This document shows, piece by piece, positions 47,179 through 58,856 of a stretch of 64,000 nt of DNA. Source of the DNA: Strigamia acuminata. Taxonomy: Eukaryota > Arthropoda > Chilopoda > Geophilomorpha > Linotaeniidae. Numbering within the stretch: the first letter of the stretch is position 1; each line of letters opens with the position of its first letter. The notes below the pieces were generated by a model. The model searched no databases, was not told the DNA's origin, and saw only the letters and a program-made list of their open reading frames with translations. The position numbers and the translations under genes were made by a program. Location of the stretch: contig OX442315.1 of the NCBI GenBank assembly GCA_949358305.1, positions 30,592,427 to 30,656,426 on the forward strand, given 5' to 3'.

Positions 47179-47675
47179 ATGAAAGCAGCAGTGCAAATAT
47201 TAAAGTGAGTTTTATATCACGGTAAATTATTTGAGATAACACAGGTTGAACTAATTAAAGAAAATAGTAAGTGATCGTGTAGGCCTAATGTGAAATTTGT
47301 TACTTGAAAGTGAAACGGCACTTAATAATATTTACGACTAATTCCAACGTTTATTCGTGCAAATTGTTTACATGTTTATAGCGCATATGCGCGTCATATT
47401 AGACAAAGTCGTTTAATAAGGAAATGAGTCGATTGTTTTTGTTGCGGTGTATGTTACACAGAAGCTAAGATTGTTAAAATGTTAAATGAAACGCAACGAT
47501 ATTTCTTCCGATATTAAACTAATCTGCTTACTTCATTTCGTTTCAGGCAAGCAGAAGATTTAAAAGAAAAAGTATCAGGTGATTAAATCGTTCCGGGCGG
47601 TGATTATCGCGTTTTTCACTTTTTGTTTACATTTTTTTCTTCTTTTTTTTCGCTCGGATTTAGGAGACATCCTTA
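47151..47675 (+). CDS. SMG7 upstream ORF 2, overlaps main start
   Basis: A second ATG in weak context (T at -3) lies at 47151, in a different frame from SMG7. Read across the first two SMG7 splices (exons ending 47204 and 47578), it runs through exon 2 and stops early in exon 3, about 32 codons in all. Because it overlaps the main start, ribosomes using it would bypass SMG7 translation and terminate upstream of many exon junctions. Confidence 0.4.
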
Positions 47676-50600
47676 ATGACAATGAAGCATGGTCCTCTCA
47701 TCAGAAATTGCAGCAGTTATACCAACAGTTACTTATTATGGATCTAGAATATGCACTGGATAGGAAGGTGGAGCAGGATTTATGGAATTACGTATTTAAG
47801 AATCAAATTAACACGCTGCAGCATCTAGCGAAAGATAAAAAGGTACAATTTTGTTGTTAATCGTTAATTTTCGATGTTTTGTTTATTAATTTATTTTTTT
47901 TGTTGTAGAATCCGCGACAGAGTGAATCTCAAGGGAACTTGGCTTGGTTTTTGGAAGCTGCAAGTGGTTTTTATTTACAGTTGCTGCAAGAATTGTGTGA
48001 CGCCTTTGATTTAGACCTTCCTTGTCGACGAAAAGGATCAGTTTATGGAATTATTAAAGGTGGGTGAAGATTTAAAAGGAAGATGGTTGTTTATTAATGA
48101 TTTTTTTTTAATTTTTAGGTTCTAAGAAAGTTAATTGTAACATAACACCACCGGAAAAGAGTTCGTGTTTTTATGTATGTCAGCATTGCCTCGTTCATCT
48201 TGGTGATATTGGTAAGAGAAATGAGAAATTTTTAAAATAAGTTAAATGGATTTTTCTGATGTTTTTTTCGTTTCGTGTATAGCGCGGTATCGGAATCAGT
48301 CGCTTCAAGCAGAAACATTTTACCGACATGCAGCTCAGCTTGTTCCGAGCAACGGTATTAATCTACATACAATTAATTAATTTAATTTAATTATGTTTAT
48401 TTTTTATTTTTTTAAGGTCAACCATATAATCAGTTGGCAATTCTTGAAGCTGCGAAAGGAGAAAAACTATCAATGGTATTTTATTACGTGAGGAGCATAG
48501 CTGTTAAACATCCATTTCCAGTGGCATCTACAAATTTACAGAAAATGTTTGCAAAAATTAGTGGAGATGAGTAAGTTTACTATTAAATTATCAAATTTTT
48601 TCCCGTAAATAATTACAATTGTTGTTTTCAGCTTGAATATCGAGGGGAAAGCAAAGTTGTCTGTTTACGATTACATCAACACCTTTTTGCAGTTTCACGG
48701 GCTTGTTCATATGTCTTCGGGTATAATATTAAACAAAATAAATACAAGAAATTTATTTTATTGTTATTGGACTTTACTTAATTTTATTTATTTTTAATTT
48801 AGATTTAGTTAGAGCTGAAAAATTGGTGAAAGCTTTATCGGGAAATTTGTCAACTTTAATCGCGACCGAAAGCTTGAGTTCTTGGAAACTGATTCAAATG
48901 ATAGCAATCAATTTATTTGCTGTTTCTCATTCGATTCATGGGTTTGAGTCACAAACAAATGGACAGGATAGGAGCGAGGATGAAGTTAAAATCTACAATT
49001 TAATGTTGGATTTATTGGGTAAAAATATTTCTATTACTAATAATATTTAATTCGATTTTCAATGTTATTTGAATTTAATTTTTTTTTCTTCTTCAAATTG
49101 CAGCTAACGTACTGAACGGAATTTTATTACTTGTTTACACTATGAAAGACGAAAACAGTTTTAAAGATTACTACGCACTTCCGGTTGTAAAATTGATTTT
49201 AGATTGGTTACAGCAAGATGTAGACATTTTGAAATCGCAACCTTTCGCGAATAAATTTCAGTGAGTCAACAAATTATCTCGTAAAATCTGAAATTGAAAA
49301 TTATTAATCATTAACATCTCTTTAAATAGAATATGGCCGAGTTTGTGCAAATTATTAAATGGTATTCAAGTTGGGTCAATGAATGGCTTCGACTTAAGTA
49401 AATGTAAATTTACATTCAATTTTTTTTTTTAAATTATAGAATATTATTATAATTTTTTTGTTTAATAATTAGATCAAGACGTTCCCCTTCCTGAAGATTG
49501 GGATTTGCAATGTTTTTTGCCATTAGCCAAAACGCATAGGTTAATACACAAATTATTATAAATCATTTCTTTATTTATTTATTAAAACTTACAATTACAG
49601 GCAGTATAAATTTAAAGAGACTACACCGAGGTTGACTGAAGAAGAAGAGGCGAAATTAAGAACATACAGACTTCTAAGTCATGGCAAATGGATCTGTGAA
49701 CAAGAAATTGCAGGGTAAAGACAATTAAAATGGAAATGTGAGAAAAAATGTTTTATTTTCGATACATTTTTTAGACGGAAGTTGATGACTGTGCGACAAA
49801 CTGCAGAAGGTGATGATAAACTACTTGCATTTGAAGCTATCATCCAAGAAGCACCGTCTAGTGAGGTTCTGCTGCAATTAGAAGAAGTTAGTGGCTACAA
49901 GGGGGCTCGAAACGGTCACGTCATGGTGGAAAGTTTTGGCGATAGCAGCAGCAACAGTGTCGGTTCTCAGGAGACATCTATAAGTCATGCACCGGAAGAA
50001 ACCGAAAAATACAGTGAGAATTTTTGCGGCGTTGCGAGCTATATTAACATTTTAAAAAAATGTATATAATTTTAATTACAGATGTTGTCAAGGATAAAGT
50101 TGAGAAGAATAAACCGGTAGTCCAGAAGGAAAACGCTCGTTCCTCTCAAAATAATGCGCGTGAAAGGAAATTAAGGCAAAATGTGGCCATGCAGGTGACA
50201 TATTGAAATTATTTAATTAAAAAATTGATGTTAATTTTAAATATTTTTTTTTTGGAACATTATTCAGACAATATTACAAAAGAGGTATCCAACACCCAAA
50301 GAAGAGACCGTTGATAATGGCAACTTGAAACCAAAAATGGAGTCGAAACAAGTGACGTTTAAAACGCCAAGTCCGAGTCCACCTATATCTTCAGATGGTA
50401 CACCACCGCAAACAATTACGCCACCACAGTCTATTAATACCCAACGTACTTCAGTAGCAACTTACCCAGCTGTACCAACTGTATACTCTTCGTTGATGGT
50501 GAATCATTTTGGTTCTCAGAATCCAAAAATGAGTAACACCAACCTTCAAACGGTACAATAATTGAAATATATTATTTTTAAAAAAATGTAAATCAATTTT

Positions 50601-51539
50601 TATTTTTTTTTAAAGGTGGATGTAAAACTAAATAATGGCGCATTACAATTTCCATCGAACAGAATGCCTATGAATTATCCTGCAAATGTTGAGGTTTGTT
50701 TTTGAATGAGCAAAATAATTTAAAAATGAAAATATTTAAAAAATTTCAGAATCGTAATTCAGCAGCGCAGGATCCAATTCCAACAACAAACCCCGCGAGT
50801 TTTACGCCGCCTAGAATGGAATTTTACAGTCTTCCATCATCTGGTCCAAATTTTAATTCCTATACTTCGCAACTTCCCCAAAGAACCGATTTTCCTCAAA
50901 TACCAGCGCAGTACCAATTTAAGGAGCCCTTAAAACCAACCAACAACTTCATGCTGCCTGCGCAGCAGCCACAACAACACGTTTACGGATCAAATCAACC
51001 AAAGCTAAATTACCCTCTATCCGACTCGACTCCCACTACTTTTTACAATCAACAAGTTCATTGGTACCAACAGCCCCAGCCTGCGCCGACACCAGCAAAT
51101 CTTTCCCTGGATCAGTATTTCAACCCCTCTCAAACTGATATCACCAGTTCGGCCTCATCCTTGCCTCCCCCGCCTCAGTTGCAGGCACTTTCACCCGGTG
51201 CTTATCATCCAATTTTTCCAAACCCCCCATCTCATGTCCCCACGCAAAACCGGAATCATCTGTCGGAGAATATGGTGTATCAAATTCAAAACCCTGCATC
51301 CAGTTTGCCGTTTGGTTGTTCGGCATCTCTTCAGCTGCCTCTTACCAAGAGCGACTCCCAGTCGAAAATAGCTGCAACTGGATCGACAAAGTCATCAACT
51401 GGTCAAAGGGCTCATGTGGATAGTGATGGCAGTGGTGATGTCGTTGGAAACACTTATTCCCTGTTTAATTCACCCTGGTCTTCGGGACTTAATCCTGCGT
51501 CCACCACATCGCCTACAGAGGGTAAATTAATCCACGTTT

Positions 51540-51576
<37 letters not shown>

Positions 51577-51793
51577 TTTTTTTAGTTGTAAGTAACCAAG
51601 TGCCATCAAATGGATCAAATTTTAACAGTTTCATGCAACCTGGACTTCAGGTGAGTAATATGAAGCAAAAAATTAAATTATTTATATTATAAATGTTTAT
51701 TATTATTAGTCTTTATGGTCTGGTCCTGGTCCATCGCCATTGGAGCGTCTTTTGGAACAACAGAAACAAAAACGTGATACTGCGCCACAATGA
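47179..51793 (+). CDS. smg7: SMG7, nonsense-mediated decay factor
   Basis: SMG7 binds phosphorylated UPF1 with SMG5 and recruits mRNA decay enzymes. Twenty exons: 47179-47204, 47547-47578, 47664-47842, 47909-48059, 48119-48211, 48283-48354, 48417-48570, 48632-48720, 48803-49018, 49104-49260, 49330-49397, 49473-49539, 49601-49714, 49775-50013, 50082-50194, 50268-50552, 50616-50693, 50750-51521, 51586-51650, 51710-51793. All borders are GT-AG and in phase: 3054 nt, 1017 residues. Residues 1 to about 235 form the 14-3-3-like domain (EYALDRKVEQDLWN, HCLVHLGDIARYRNQ, STNLQK). The phosphate-contacting Lys and Arg of human SMG7 (K66, R163) correspond to K65 and R162. A helical extension runs to about 470 (IWPSLCKLL, HGKWI). 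The rest is Pro/Gln/Ser/Asn-rich. Two tail motifs match vertebrate SMG7: YSLFNSPWS and SLWSGPGPSPLERLLEQQKQ. There is no PIN domain, as expected. The ATG follows an in-frame stop. Confidence 0.97.
51538..51586 (+). repeat. TTTA microsatellite in SMG7 intron
   Basis: About nine TTTA units run directly into the T-rich acceptor tract of SMG7 exon 19. Copy-number change here would alter the polypyrimidine tract and the length of a 64-nt intron. Confidence 0.85.
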
Positions 51794-52020
51794 AATGACT
51801 ATTCTTAAACTAAAAAAGAGGAGTATGTGTGTTTTTTGTGATTAAAATGGGTGAATTTGATTGATTTATTGTTTTTTTTTTTGTTATAGGTTCTGTTGAT
51901 TTTTGAGACCACTGTGGTACTAGAGTGCTGTTATGGGTTTGCGAATCCTATACCGACTACAGCAATGATAGCTGCTTCTTCTGGAATAAAGCTACAAAAA
52001 GGGATTTCTTGCCACTAATT
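51794..52020 (+). other. smg7: SMG7 3' UTR start with a short intron
   Basis: After the stop, a donor (AGAGGA, then GTATGT) at 51823 and an acceptor (TTTTTTGTTATAG) ending at 51889 define a 67-nt intron candidate of the same size as the coding introns. The donor is 29 nt past the stop. AATAAA at 51985-51990 is the first plausible poly(A) signal. Further AATAAA words at 52265-52280 mean the 3' end could lie further on. Confidence 0.5.
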
Positions 52021-53220
52021 GCAGTAAAAGAAGACCTGCTGGCAACATTCTCTGGCGTTATTTCTCGAACACAGAAATACTAAACATTTTTGAAATGAAA
52101 TCCACGGAAATTTGTTATTATTATTATTATTATTACATATTTTATTTGGGTTTTAAAAGTCAGGAAAGCGTCATCCGAGATGGATTATCTATTAATTTGC
52201 AATTTCTTTTTTTTTCCTTTTTAGAAAATTGAAATTTTATATTATGCAGGAGATAGACGTTGCTAGATAAATAAATAAATAAACAAACAAACAAAGAAAA
52301 AAAGAAGAACATATCTAATGGTTAATTTTTTGATAGAATCGATGTAATCCGTCAAATTTTGTTTAATCTTTTTTGTTTTTAAATTCATTTATTTTATTTT
52401 TTATTTTTCCTGTCTATGGAGATAGGACCAACTATAAATGTGAACAAAATTTATTACAAAAACAAACGTAAAAAGATGATGTAATAGCGAAAAAATGAAT
52501 GTTTTCACCATTATTATTATTATTATAATTTTTTCTGTCAATAGTAATGTTCGGAATTGCACAGTTTATTTCTCAGGAAGAAATTCACAGGAAATTTAAA
52601 AAGAAAAAAAAGAATACATTTAGCTTTCTTTTGTCTTTAGTACTGCTAATACTATTAGAGTAGCGAGTTAACAATAATCGAGCAAAAAAAGGGCAATACA
52701 AAAAGATTGTAATATTGATTTTTATTTTATTTTTTTAATTTACAAGACTGTCTTTGGAAAATTGCTTTTGTAAGTTTGTTTTATTTGAATTGTAAACTTT
52801 TTTTTACTGTGTCCTAAAGAATATTAAATTGTTCAGGTCAAATTTGACAATTAATAATGTGCACCCAGCTTTTTATCAGCAAATCGGTGATTGTGTATGC
52901 GTTTAAAGTTGTAGTAACTTGTGTATCTAAGTTTGTGAATCCCCAATTTGAACACAGTTGTTTTGTTTGCGATAAATGAATTGATTTTCATCATCAAAAT
53001 TAGTAAAGATTTTGTCATTGCATTTCATTTGTGGTAATTTATTCAAAACAAGTCGAGTCGGAGTCTAATTTTGCTATAAAACTTCCAAAACTTCGTATAT
53101 CCCTTCATCAATCGAAAGAAAACGAATAAATTGAAAACAAGCATTTAAATTTCGCGCTTGAAAACATAACGGTACTGAACCACGTGCTTCTTAACCACCA
53201 ATCCTCGGCTCTTTACCGAT
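52021..53220. other. Downstream flank of SMG7, no second gene seen
   Basis: T-rich and A-rich tracts and an ATT microsatellite (52117-52133; another at 52509-52526). It may be a long 3' UTR or spacer. No ORF is supportable. Confidence 0.45.
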
Positions 53221-53231
53221 GAGCGTGTTTC

Positions 53232-53243
53232 GTGACCGGTCAC
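53232..53243. promoter_or_regulatory. GTGACCGGTCAC palindrome
   Basis: A perfect 12-bp palindrome about 540 bp upstream of the first-exon candidate at 53769. It combines an ACCGGT core (Grainyhead/TFCP2-like) with GGTCA nuclear-receptor half-sites in inverted orientation. Function is inferred only. Confidence 0.35.
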
Positions 53244-53344
53244 AAACCGCATCTAGTGAATATCAAATTTCCGATTATTTCCAACCGCAATTATAGCAAA
53301 TATAATTTATATTTTCAATAAAATATTTCCGACAAACAAGAACT

Positions 53345-53768
53345 TTAATTTAAGCACGAAGGAGTACTCTCGGGGTAACATGTCTTTCGTGACCCCGAAC
53401 TAAAAAGATACCCAATTGCTAGCAATGAGTACCCATATTGTGGCGCCATCGAGCGAACATGGCTAGCAACATGGGCAGCTGAGAACACAGAAAAGGTCAT
53501 TGACACGATACAGTTTCGCGGGAAGCAAATGTGCAGGGAAATTGGAGCGTGACTGGCTTGGGAAACCGTTAGCCTGTTGACGCACCAACAACTCAGCAAA
53601 TCCACTAGGCTCTATCGCTGCATCTCAAGAAAAACGGGCCTAAAGAAAGGACAAAATTAAGCGACGACGCGTGACATTGTCTACGGGAGGCGTGCGCCAT
53701 TCAGCGGCGGTGTTGATGCGGGGCAGGCGGTGAGAGAAGGTAATGTTGTGCCGTCGACTCAGAGGACA
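53345..53768 (+). promoter_or_regulatory. GC-richer promoter or 5' UTR candidate
   Basis: The sequence changes from AT-rich to GC-richer here, with CG dinucleotides common around 53660-53760 (CGACGACGCG, CAGCGGCGGTG). It leads straight into the ATG exon at 53769. No TATA word is seen. The open minus-strand frame at 53345-53605 has no domain and is taken as a shadow. Confidence 0.4.
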
Positions 53769-53821
53769 ATGACCCCAAGCATGGCTGCACACAAACTCCA
53801 TCGCTACTCGAAGATGAAACA
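53769..53821 (+). CDS. Candidate first coding exon, 17 codons plus 2 nt
   Basis: An ATG in acceptable context (ACAATGACC) opens a frame with a second in-frame ATG four codons on. It ends AAACA followed by a consensus donor GTAAGT, phase 2. The peptide is basic (AAHKLHRYSKMK), and I recognise no family from so few residues. GC content and codon use differ from the AT-rich DNA on either side. The next exon was not found within the window, implying a long intron or an exon beyond the right edge. Confidence 0.4.
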
Positions 53822-53823
53822 GT

Positions 53824-55658
53824 AAGTGTTTTACTTACATATTTAACCTAGTTCATGTAGATTTTTCCGACAATTTAATCGGTTTATTGAGTTCATCTGG
53901 GTTTTTATGTCCGGGTTTTTTCCTTGGAATTATTACTCATGTTTTTAATCGAAGAACTTTGATGATGGTATGCGAGTGTTTTATCTTATTTTATTTTTAT
54001 ATTTTTATTTTTTTCTGTGTAAAATAAATAAAGAAGAAGAAGAAAAATAAGGCTTGTTTTGCAAGTGTTTAGTTCAGGTGTTTTTAAGTGTTTCAAACTG
54101 AGTTAATAAATGATTTATGATGGATGTTGGTGGTTCGAGTTGAAAATGGTTGGTTATTTATGGCTTCCGTAGTTTTCAAGTTTAATTGGCTTTTTGAAGG
54201 GGATTTTTCAAGTTTCCTTGATTGTGTTTACAAGTTCGACGTGTAAAAAAAAATTAAAAATATTAAAACAAAATAAATAAATAAATATAAAATCTATTAT
54301 TTTGTAAATATTTTCAAAATTTGGATTTATTTTGATTTTAATTTTAATTTAATATTGGGCCATAAAGGGTTAAATTTCATCTTCGTGATCAACGGTGCCT
54401 TTATTAGGTCACTTTTGTTCTTGACGTTGAGTTAAAAATCTCCCCTAGGGCAATGGGTGAATGACGATTTCAAACTGGTTTTCGTTTGCAATTGGGTTAG
54501 CGTGATAAAGCCGGAAGGGAAGCTGGTGTGCAAAGAAAAATCGCCATTGCTATATACTCGGGTTCACCCCTTTCTCTTTAACGTTTTCTCATTTTGCCAC
54601 CAGGGTCTTTTACTGCGGCTTGTGAAATACGGCTGTGTATAAAACTGGATGATGATGGCTCGCCAACTCATTTTTTTTTTCTTCCTTCTACCAAATTGAC
54701 TTTTTCATTTAAAGAATTTTTTTTTTCTTTGCCAATTAATTGATTCTTTTATTTTTTAACGCAAAAATAATTCCCCAAAAAAATAATCGGAATTGAATTA
54801 TTTTTTAAAAAAAATAAATTATTCCCAAGACGATAATAAACGAAGGTATAATCGTAAATGAAACAAAACGGGTTCATTGATTTGAGTTTTTTATGGAAAA
54901 TTTTTATCTTTACAGTTTACCAAAGGGATAATTTTAATATTTATTAAAGGTCGGTGAAACAAAACAAAAAATCCAAATTTTAAAAATCCCATAAATTCCA
55001 ACAAAATTCAGCTTAACTAGTCGTATAAAAGCCGAAAACTGAACACAAACCCATTAAAACGAACGTTAAGACTCGTTGGAATTGATGCGGACAAGGCGAC
55101 GTATTTTCAATTAACACGAAAACTAAAACGTCGATTCTCGTTTTAAAATCCGTCCACAAAACAATTTATTGCGTTTTAATGAAAGGGTTTTGGACATCCA
55201 ACGAATTGTTTTTGTTTTTTCCCTAATCCGTAGAGGTAAATAATAAAATCTAATTAAATTGTAAGTGATGAAATTTGTTCCGATGTAGCGTCGCAGTTTA
55301 CATTGCGCAATGAACCAACCACGAGGCAAGAGAAAGAACACAACACACGTTCATAGGTCGATTAATAACCTTTGATAAAGATCAAATGGGGTTTGACAAA
55401 AAAATCTAATCAAACACCGAATTTAAGGTACGTAAATTCCATCTGAGTACAAAAATATTTTTCAAATGCTAAATTACACAAAAATATTTAAATAAAACAA
55501 CCGAACGGATATATTGTATCGATAAACATCGGAAATGTTTTGTTTGTCGCCGACAAAAGGCCATCTAGGGATCTAGAGTGGAATATCGAATTAATTTAAT
55601 TAATTTAAAAATTTAAAAAATAAAAAATAATTTCTTTGTTTTTCGGAAGAGGAAATTA
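53824..55658. other. Probable intron or spacer, nothing coding
   Basis: AT-rich with poly-T and poly-A tracts. GTATAAAAC near 54636, followed by three ATGs in a row near 54648, is a weak TATA-promoter look-alike. ORFs at 54457-54642 and 55123-55341 have no domain. Confidence 0.4.
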
Positions 55659-55666
55659 TGACGTCA
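55659..55666. promoter_or_regulatory. CRE site (TGACGTCA)
   Basis: Perfect cAMP-response element palindrome, the binding site of CREB/ATF-type bZIP factors. An E-box-like CACGTG lies 7 bases after it. It is one of five such sites in the 55.6-61.7 kb interval. Confidence 0.5.
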
Positions 55667-55881
55667 TTTCACACGTGAGTTTTGTTTACATGAAGAGCAT
55701 TTCCTGGAAACTTGAACAATGTTATAAAACGAATCGTACGGTAATTGGCATCCATTTTAAAAACATATTTTTGAATTACTTCCAATGAAAATTTATTATT
55801 TATAAAAAAAAAAAAAATTTTAAATTCTTTGTTTATCTTCATTCTTCAAGTGCAATGACATTTATCTCACTGGCACGTAAA

Positions 55882-55889
55882 TGACGTCA
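55882..55889. promoter_or_regulatory. CRE site (TGACGTCA)
   Basis: Second perfect CRE palindrome, in ATTT-flanked context (AAATGACGTCATTT) like the first one (ATTATGACGTCATTT). The shared flanks make the pair look related. Confidence 0.5.
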
Positions 55890-56044
55890 TTTATTTCCAC
55901 AAACTTTTTAAAATTAAATTTTTTAAAATTTTAAGAGCAAGCACGGGAATGTGTCGGTCAAACATTTTCCAAGTTCACCTTTGAACTTCACATTTCCACA
56001 CCCCCGTGGACGAATCGAACAGTCGATGACATGAATCCCGTCAT

Positions 56045-56052
56045 TGACGTCA
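56045..56052. promoter_or_regulatory. CRE site beside a GC-rich island
   Basis: TGACGTCA inside GTCATTGACGTCATTGACC, so half-sites are repeated around the full palindrome. It lies just before a strongly GC-rich block. Confidence 0.55.
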
Positions 56053-56099
56053 TTGACCGGCTGAGAAAAGATGTGTTGAGGCTAATTTGGTTGCACAAC

Positions 56100-56340
56100 A
56101 AGACGACTGGCCTTGCCTAGAAATGGTCCAAGGCCCCACCCCCTTATTCGCTGGCGGTTGGATTGCGGGGGCGGGGGACACTGAGGGGTGCGCGCACGCG
56201 GACGGATGTGGTGACTGTAGTATTTCCTCCTTGGATTCTCATTGGTCACTGATTTTGCCCTGGTTTCGCTCGGAGAGAGAAAGTAGTGACCTCATAACTA
56301 GATTCGGGTCAGTTGAGGTGAAGTTTTCGCTTTTTTTCAG
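56100..56340 (+). promoter_or_regulatory. GC-rich island, promoter candidate
   Basis: A block with GGGGGCGGGGG (SP/KLF GC box near 56168), GCGCGCACGCGGACG words, a CCACCCCC inverted GC box and an inverted CCAAT word (CTCATTGGTCAC near 56240). It differs sharply from the AT-rich flanks and sits beside a CRE. A 5' UTR exon could lie here, but no coding exon is convincing. The 89-codon ORF through it has no domain. Confidence 0.45.
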
Positions 56341-56359
56341 GTTTTTGTTTCTTTAAACA

Positions 56360-57290
56360 ACTCGGGATACGTTAATGTAGGTTATGGGCGATGAGTTTAA
56401 ATTGTGCGATTGGAATGGGGGGGAAAGTGAATGATGCAATTTGAAAAGATGAATTAATTAATTTAATTAATTTATTAATGAGTTAATTATCGGGGATTAA
56501 AAAATGGAAATTAATTTTTTAGGGTTTGGATAAATTAACCCAGAAAAATCAAGTTGTGATGTTATTAACCCATTAATAAAGGGATTGAATTCGGAGGATT
56601 AAATAAAAAAGGATTTGGATATCAAGTTGTAAGCCTTGAGGGTGAAGACAAGGAAGAATTTGCATTTACAGGTCTTGAAAATTATAGCCTGAAAAAAAGT
56701 TCAAGTTCTGAAATGAAATTAACCTACAAATTGGAAATGAGGAGATGTTCAAAAGAAAGTCGGCTTGTTGTAATTTTTAGGGTTGAATTGGGGTTTGGAT
56801 TTTTGGATACGGTAATAATTTTAATTTTAGATCGAGTTGGCAGATTTCTGGGGTTTTTATCCAGGAAATAACCAGTGTTGAGAAAAAATGTTTATACATA
56901 AAAAATCCATTTTTTTACGTAAAAAATTCAATTTTATACGTACAAAATCCATTTTTATACGTTTAAAATTCAATTTTATATAAAACACATTTAATTTTCC
57001 GGTTAAAATCACCCCCAAAAGTTTATTTTATACTTTAAAAAAAATTTTTTTCTTTAAAAATTTCAAATTTCTTTCCAATATCCCCCGACAATTTCACATT
57101 TGTACTTTAAAAGAAATATTGAATAAACTTGTATTTCATCCTCTCGAGTTAGAAAACGGTGGTTACGGCTGAAATAAACGGTAAACGGTATAAAATAAAA
57201 AAAAAGATACTACAAGATAATACAACTGTACTACTGTATGATACAACTCGAAACATCATTAGTTGAAAATAAAACAACGCCACCTCTCGA
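56360..57290. other. AT-rich intron or spacer
   Basis: Low-complexity AAAATCCATTTTTATACGT-type units repeat in tandem around 56900-56985. Nothing coding is seen. Confidence 0.5.
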
Positions 57291-57299
57291 GGAAATGAA

Positions 57300-57504
57300 A
57301 CCCCGGCCATTTGCCTCTGATAGGCGGTATTGGAAGCCCATCGGGCGGGGTGAGGACGAGGCGGACGGCCGTGGTTCTACTGGTGCCATCGTCACTGGTT
57401 CGCCCTGACCCTTGACCTAATTCCACACATATCAGTGGGCGCCTGCACTCCCTACTACTCGCTGCTTTGTCCGTATCTTCCGCCTTTTGCTCGCGATTAC
57501 GATC
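57300..57504 (+). promoter_or_regulatory. Second GC-rich promoter or 5' UTR candidate
   Basis: GC-rich block with many CG dinucleotides (CGGGCGGGGTGAGGACGAGGC) and TGACCC/TTGACCT nuclear-receptor half-sites at 57407-57418. It leads directly into the ATG exon at 57505. No TATA box. Confidence 0.45.
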
Positions 57505-57577
57505 ATGGATTCAACGATTCGACCGTCGCCGCTCAGCCGTCCTCGTGCCGCCACCTTCCCGCCAGCACGCTCGCAAG
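57505..57577 (+). CDS. Candidate alternative first exon, 24 codons plus 1 nt
   Basis: ATG in good context (ATCATGG) opens a GC-rich frame ending CGCAAG followed by a GTAGGG donor, phase 1. The peptide is Pro/Arg/Ser-rich with RPRAATFP, which fits the RxRxxS/T kinase-site pattern and faintly recalls the first AKT site of FoxO proteins. That is far too little to name it. The donor phase (1) differs from that of the 53769 exon (2), so the two cannot share one downstream acceptor in the same frame. Confidence 0.4.
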
Positions 57578-57579
57578 GT

Positions 57580-58856
57580 AGGGACTCATTTCCGCGTGCC
57601 AAAGAGGTTGATGTTTGCTTGCGGAACCCCTTCATAATGTTGTTTCAAGTGTTTTTAAGATGATGATCATGTGGATGGATACAACTTTTCGCTTTTCCGC
57701 TTTTTACGTTAAGGGAAGTATTTTATTTTTATTTTTTCTCATCAATTTCACTGGATTTTTTTCAACAAAATTTATTATTAGATTTTATTTTGGGGAATAT
57801 TTTTTTTTTGTGGGGGGATGGAAGGGGGATTAGGTGTGGAAGGGGTTGTGAGAGGAGATTCCTTAGTTTATATATAGTTAGTTAATTTATTTTTACTTTG
57901 TTTCATTGCTAATGGAACCCCACATGGTTTGGTGTGTAGAAATGGGTGCGTTTTTTGTGACGTCACTGTGTAGGAAGTGTGTACTCTTCCCACGCAATTG
58001 ATCTGCAAGTGCAAGTGATTCAGGGGTAATTTCACTGACGCATTATGGTCGAAGTTTTTGCAAAGGGTTAGAAATTGTGTAATTAAAAGGAAAGGGAAAA
58101 GTTTGGAGGTTAAACAAATGCGGATGTAGAGTCCGCCCACGATTTTGCATAGGAATATTTGAAGAAAGAAAAAAAGAGAAAGAGGAAGTGATTGGGAGCG
58201 ATAAACGGGTTCCATCTGATCACGTGAACAACCGCACCCCTCCCTTCAGACTGTCAGTTCATGGAACCCATTTTGACTCAAGTTGTGTGACCAATATAAT
58301 GCACTTATACAATGTAATTACGGCTTCCTTTTCTTTCTTTATTTCACTGTTTAACTCGGGGAAAAATGTGGAAAAACGTAAAATTAAATCATGGACGACG
58401 TCGTGTCTATGCACGAATTGCGTGGTAGGGATTAGGCTTAAATGTTGTTAATTTACAAAATTAATAATTAATTTTTTTTTATATTTTCTTAAATTAAAAT
58501 TAAAATTTAACGATTTATTTTTATTTTATTTGTATACAAAAGTCAAAGTGCGTTTCCTATAATGCAATGACCTTATTCAAAATTTAAATTTAAATTTTTT
58601 TTTTAAATTTTTTTTTTTTTAAATAATAATAATAATAATAATAAAAATAATAAAAATCGTAGAAATTTCAAAAAAAAAAAATTGTGGTCAACTGTTCGTA
58701 AAAATAGTCGTAATTCCTCAGTTGAATAGAATTCGTTTAAATTCGGGATGAAAATAAATAGAAATAGTTGTAGAGTTTGATGGAACGATGCGGGCACTTC
58801 TATTTATATATAGGTTAAATATTAAGGGAATGGGTTTGATTGGCATTTCCCCTAAG
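57580..58856. other. AT-rich intron or spacer with one CRE
   Basis: Contains a fourth perfect CRE at 57958-57965 and an AAT microsatellite at 58622-58645 next to poly-T/A tracts. The ORFs at 57868-58451 lack domains. Confidence 0.45.
57958..57965. promoter_or_regulatory. CRE site (TGACGTCA)
   Basis: TGTGACGTCACTGTG context: a perfect CRE extended to the 10-bp palindrome GTGACGTCAC. Confidence 0.5.

Noticed and set aside
50325-50561. Independent small ORFs inside 47.5-51.6 kb
   Set aside because: They are exons of SMG7 read through into introns, not separate genes.
57505-57577. FoxO first exon
   Set aside because: Only RPRxxT followed by an aromatic residue and Pro is shared with the FoxO N-terminal AKT site; no further homology is present in the window.
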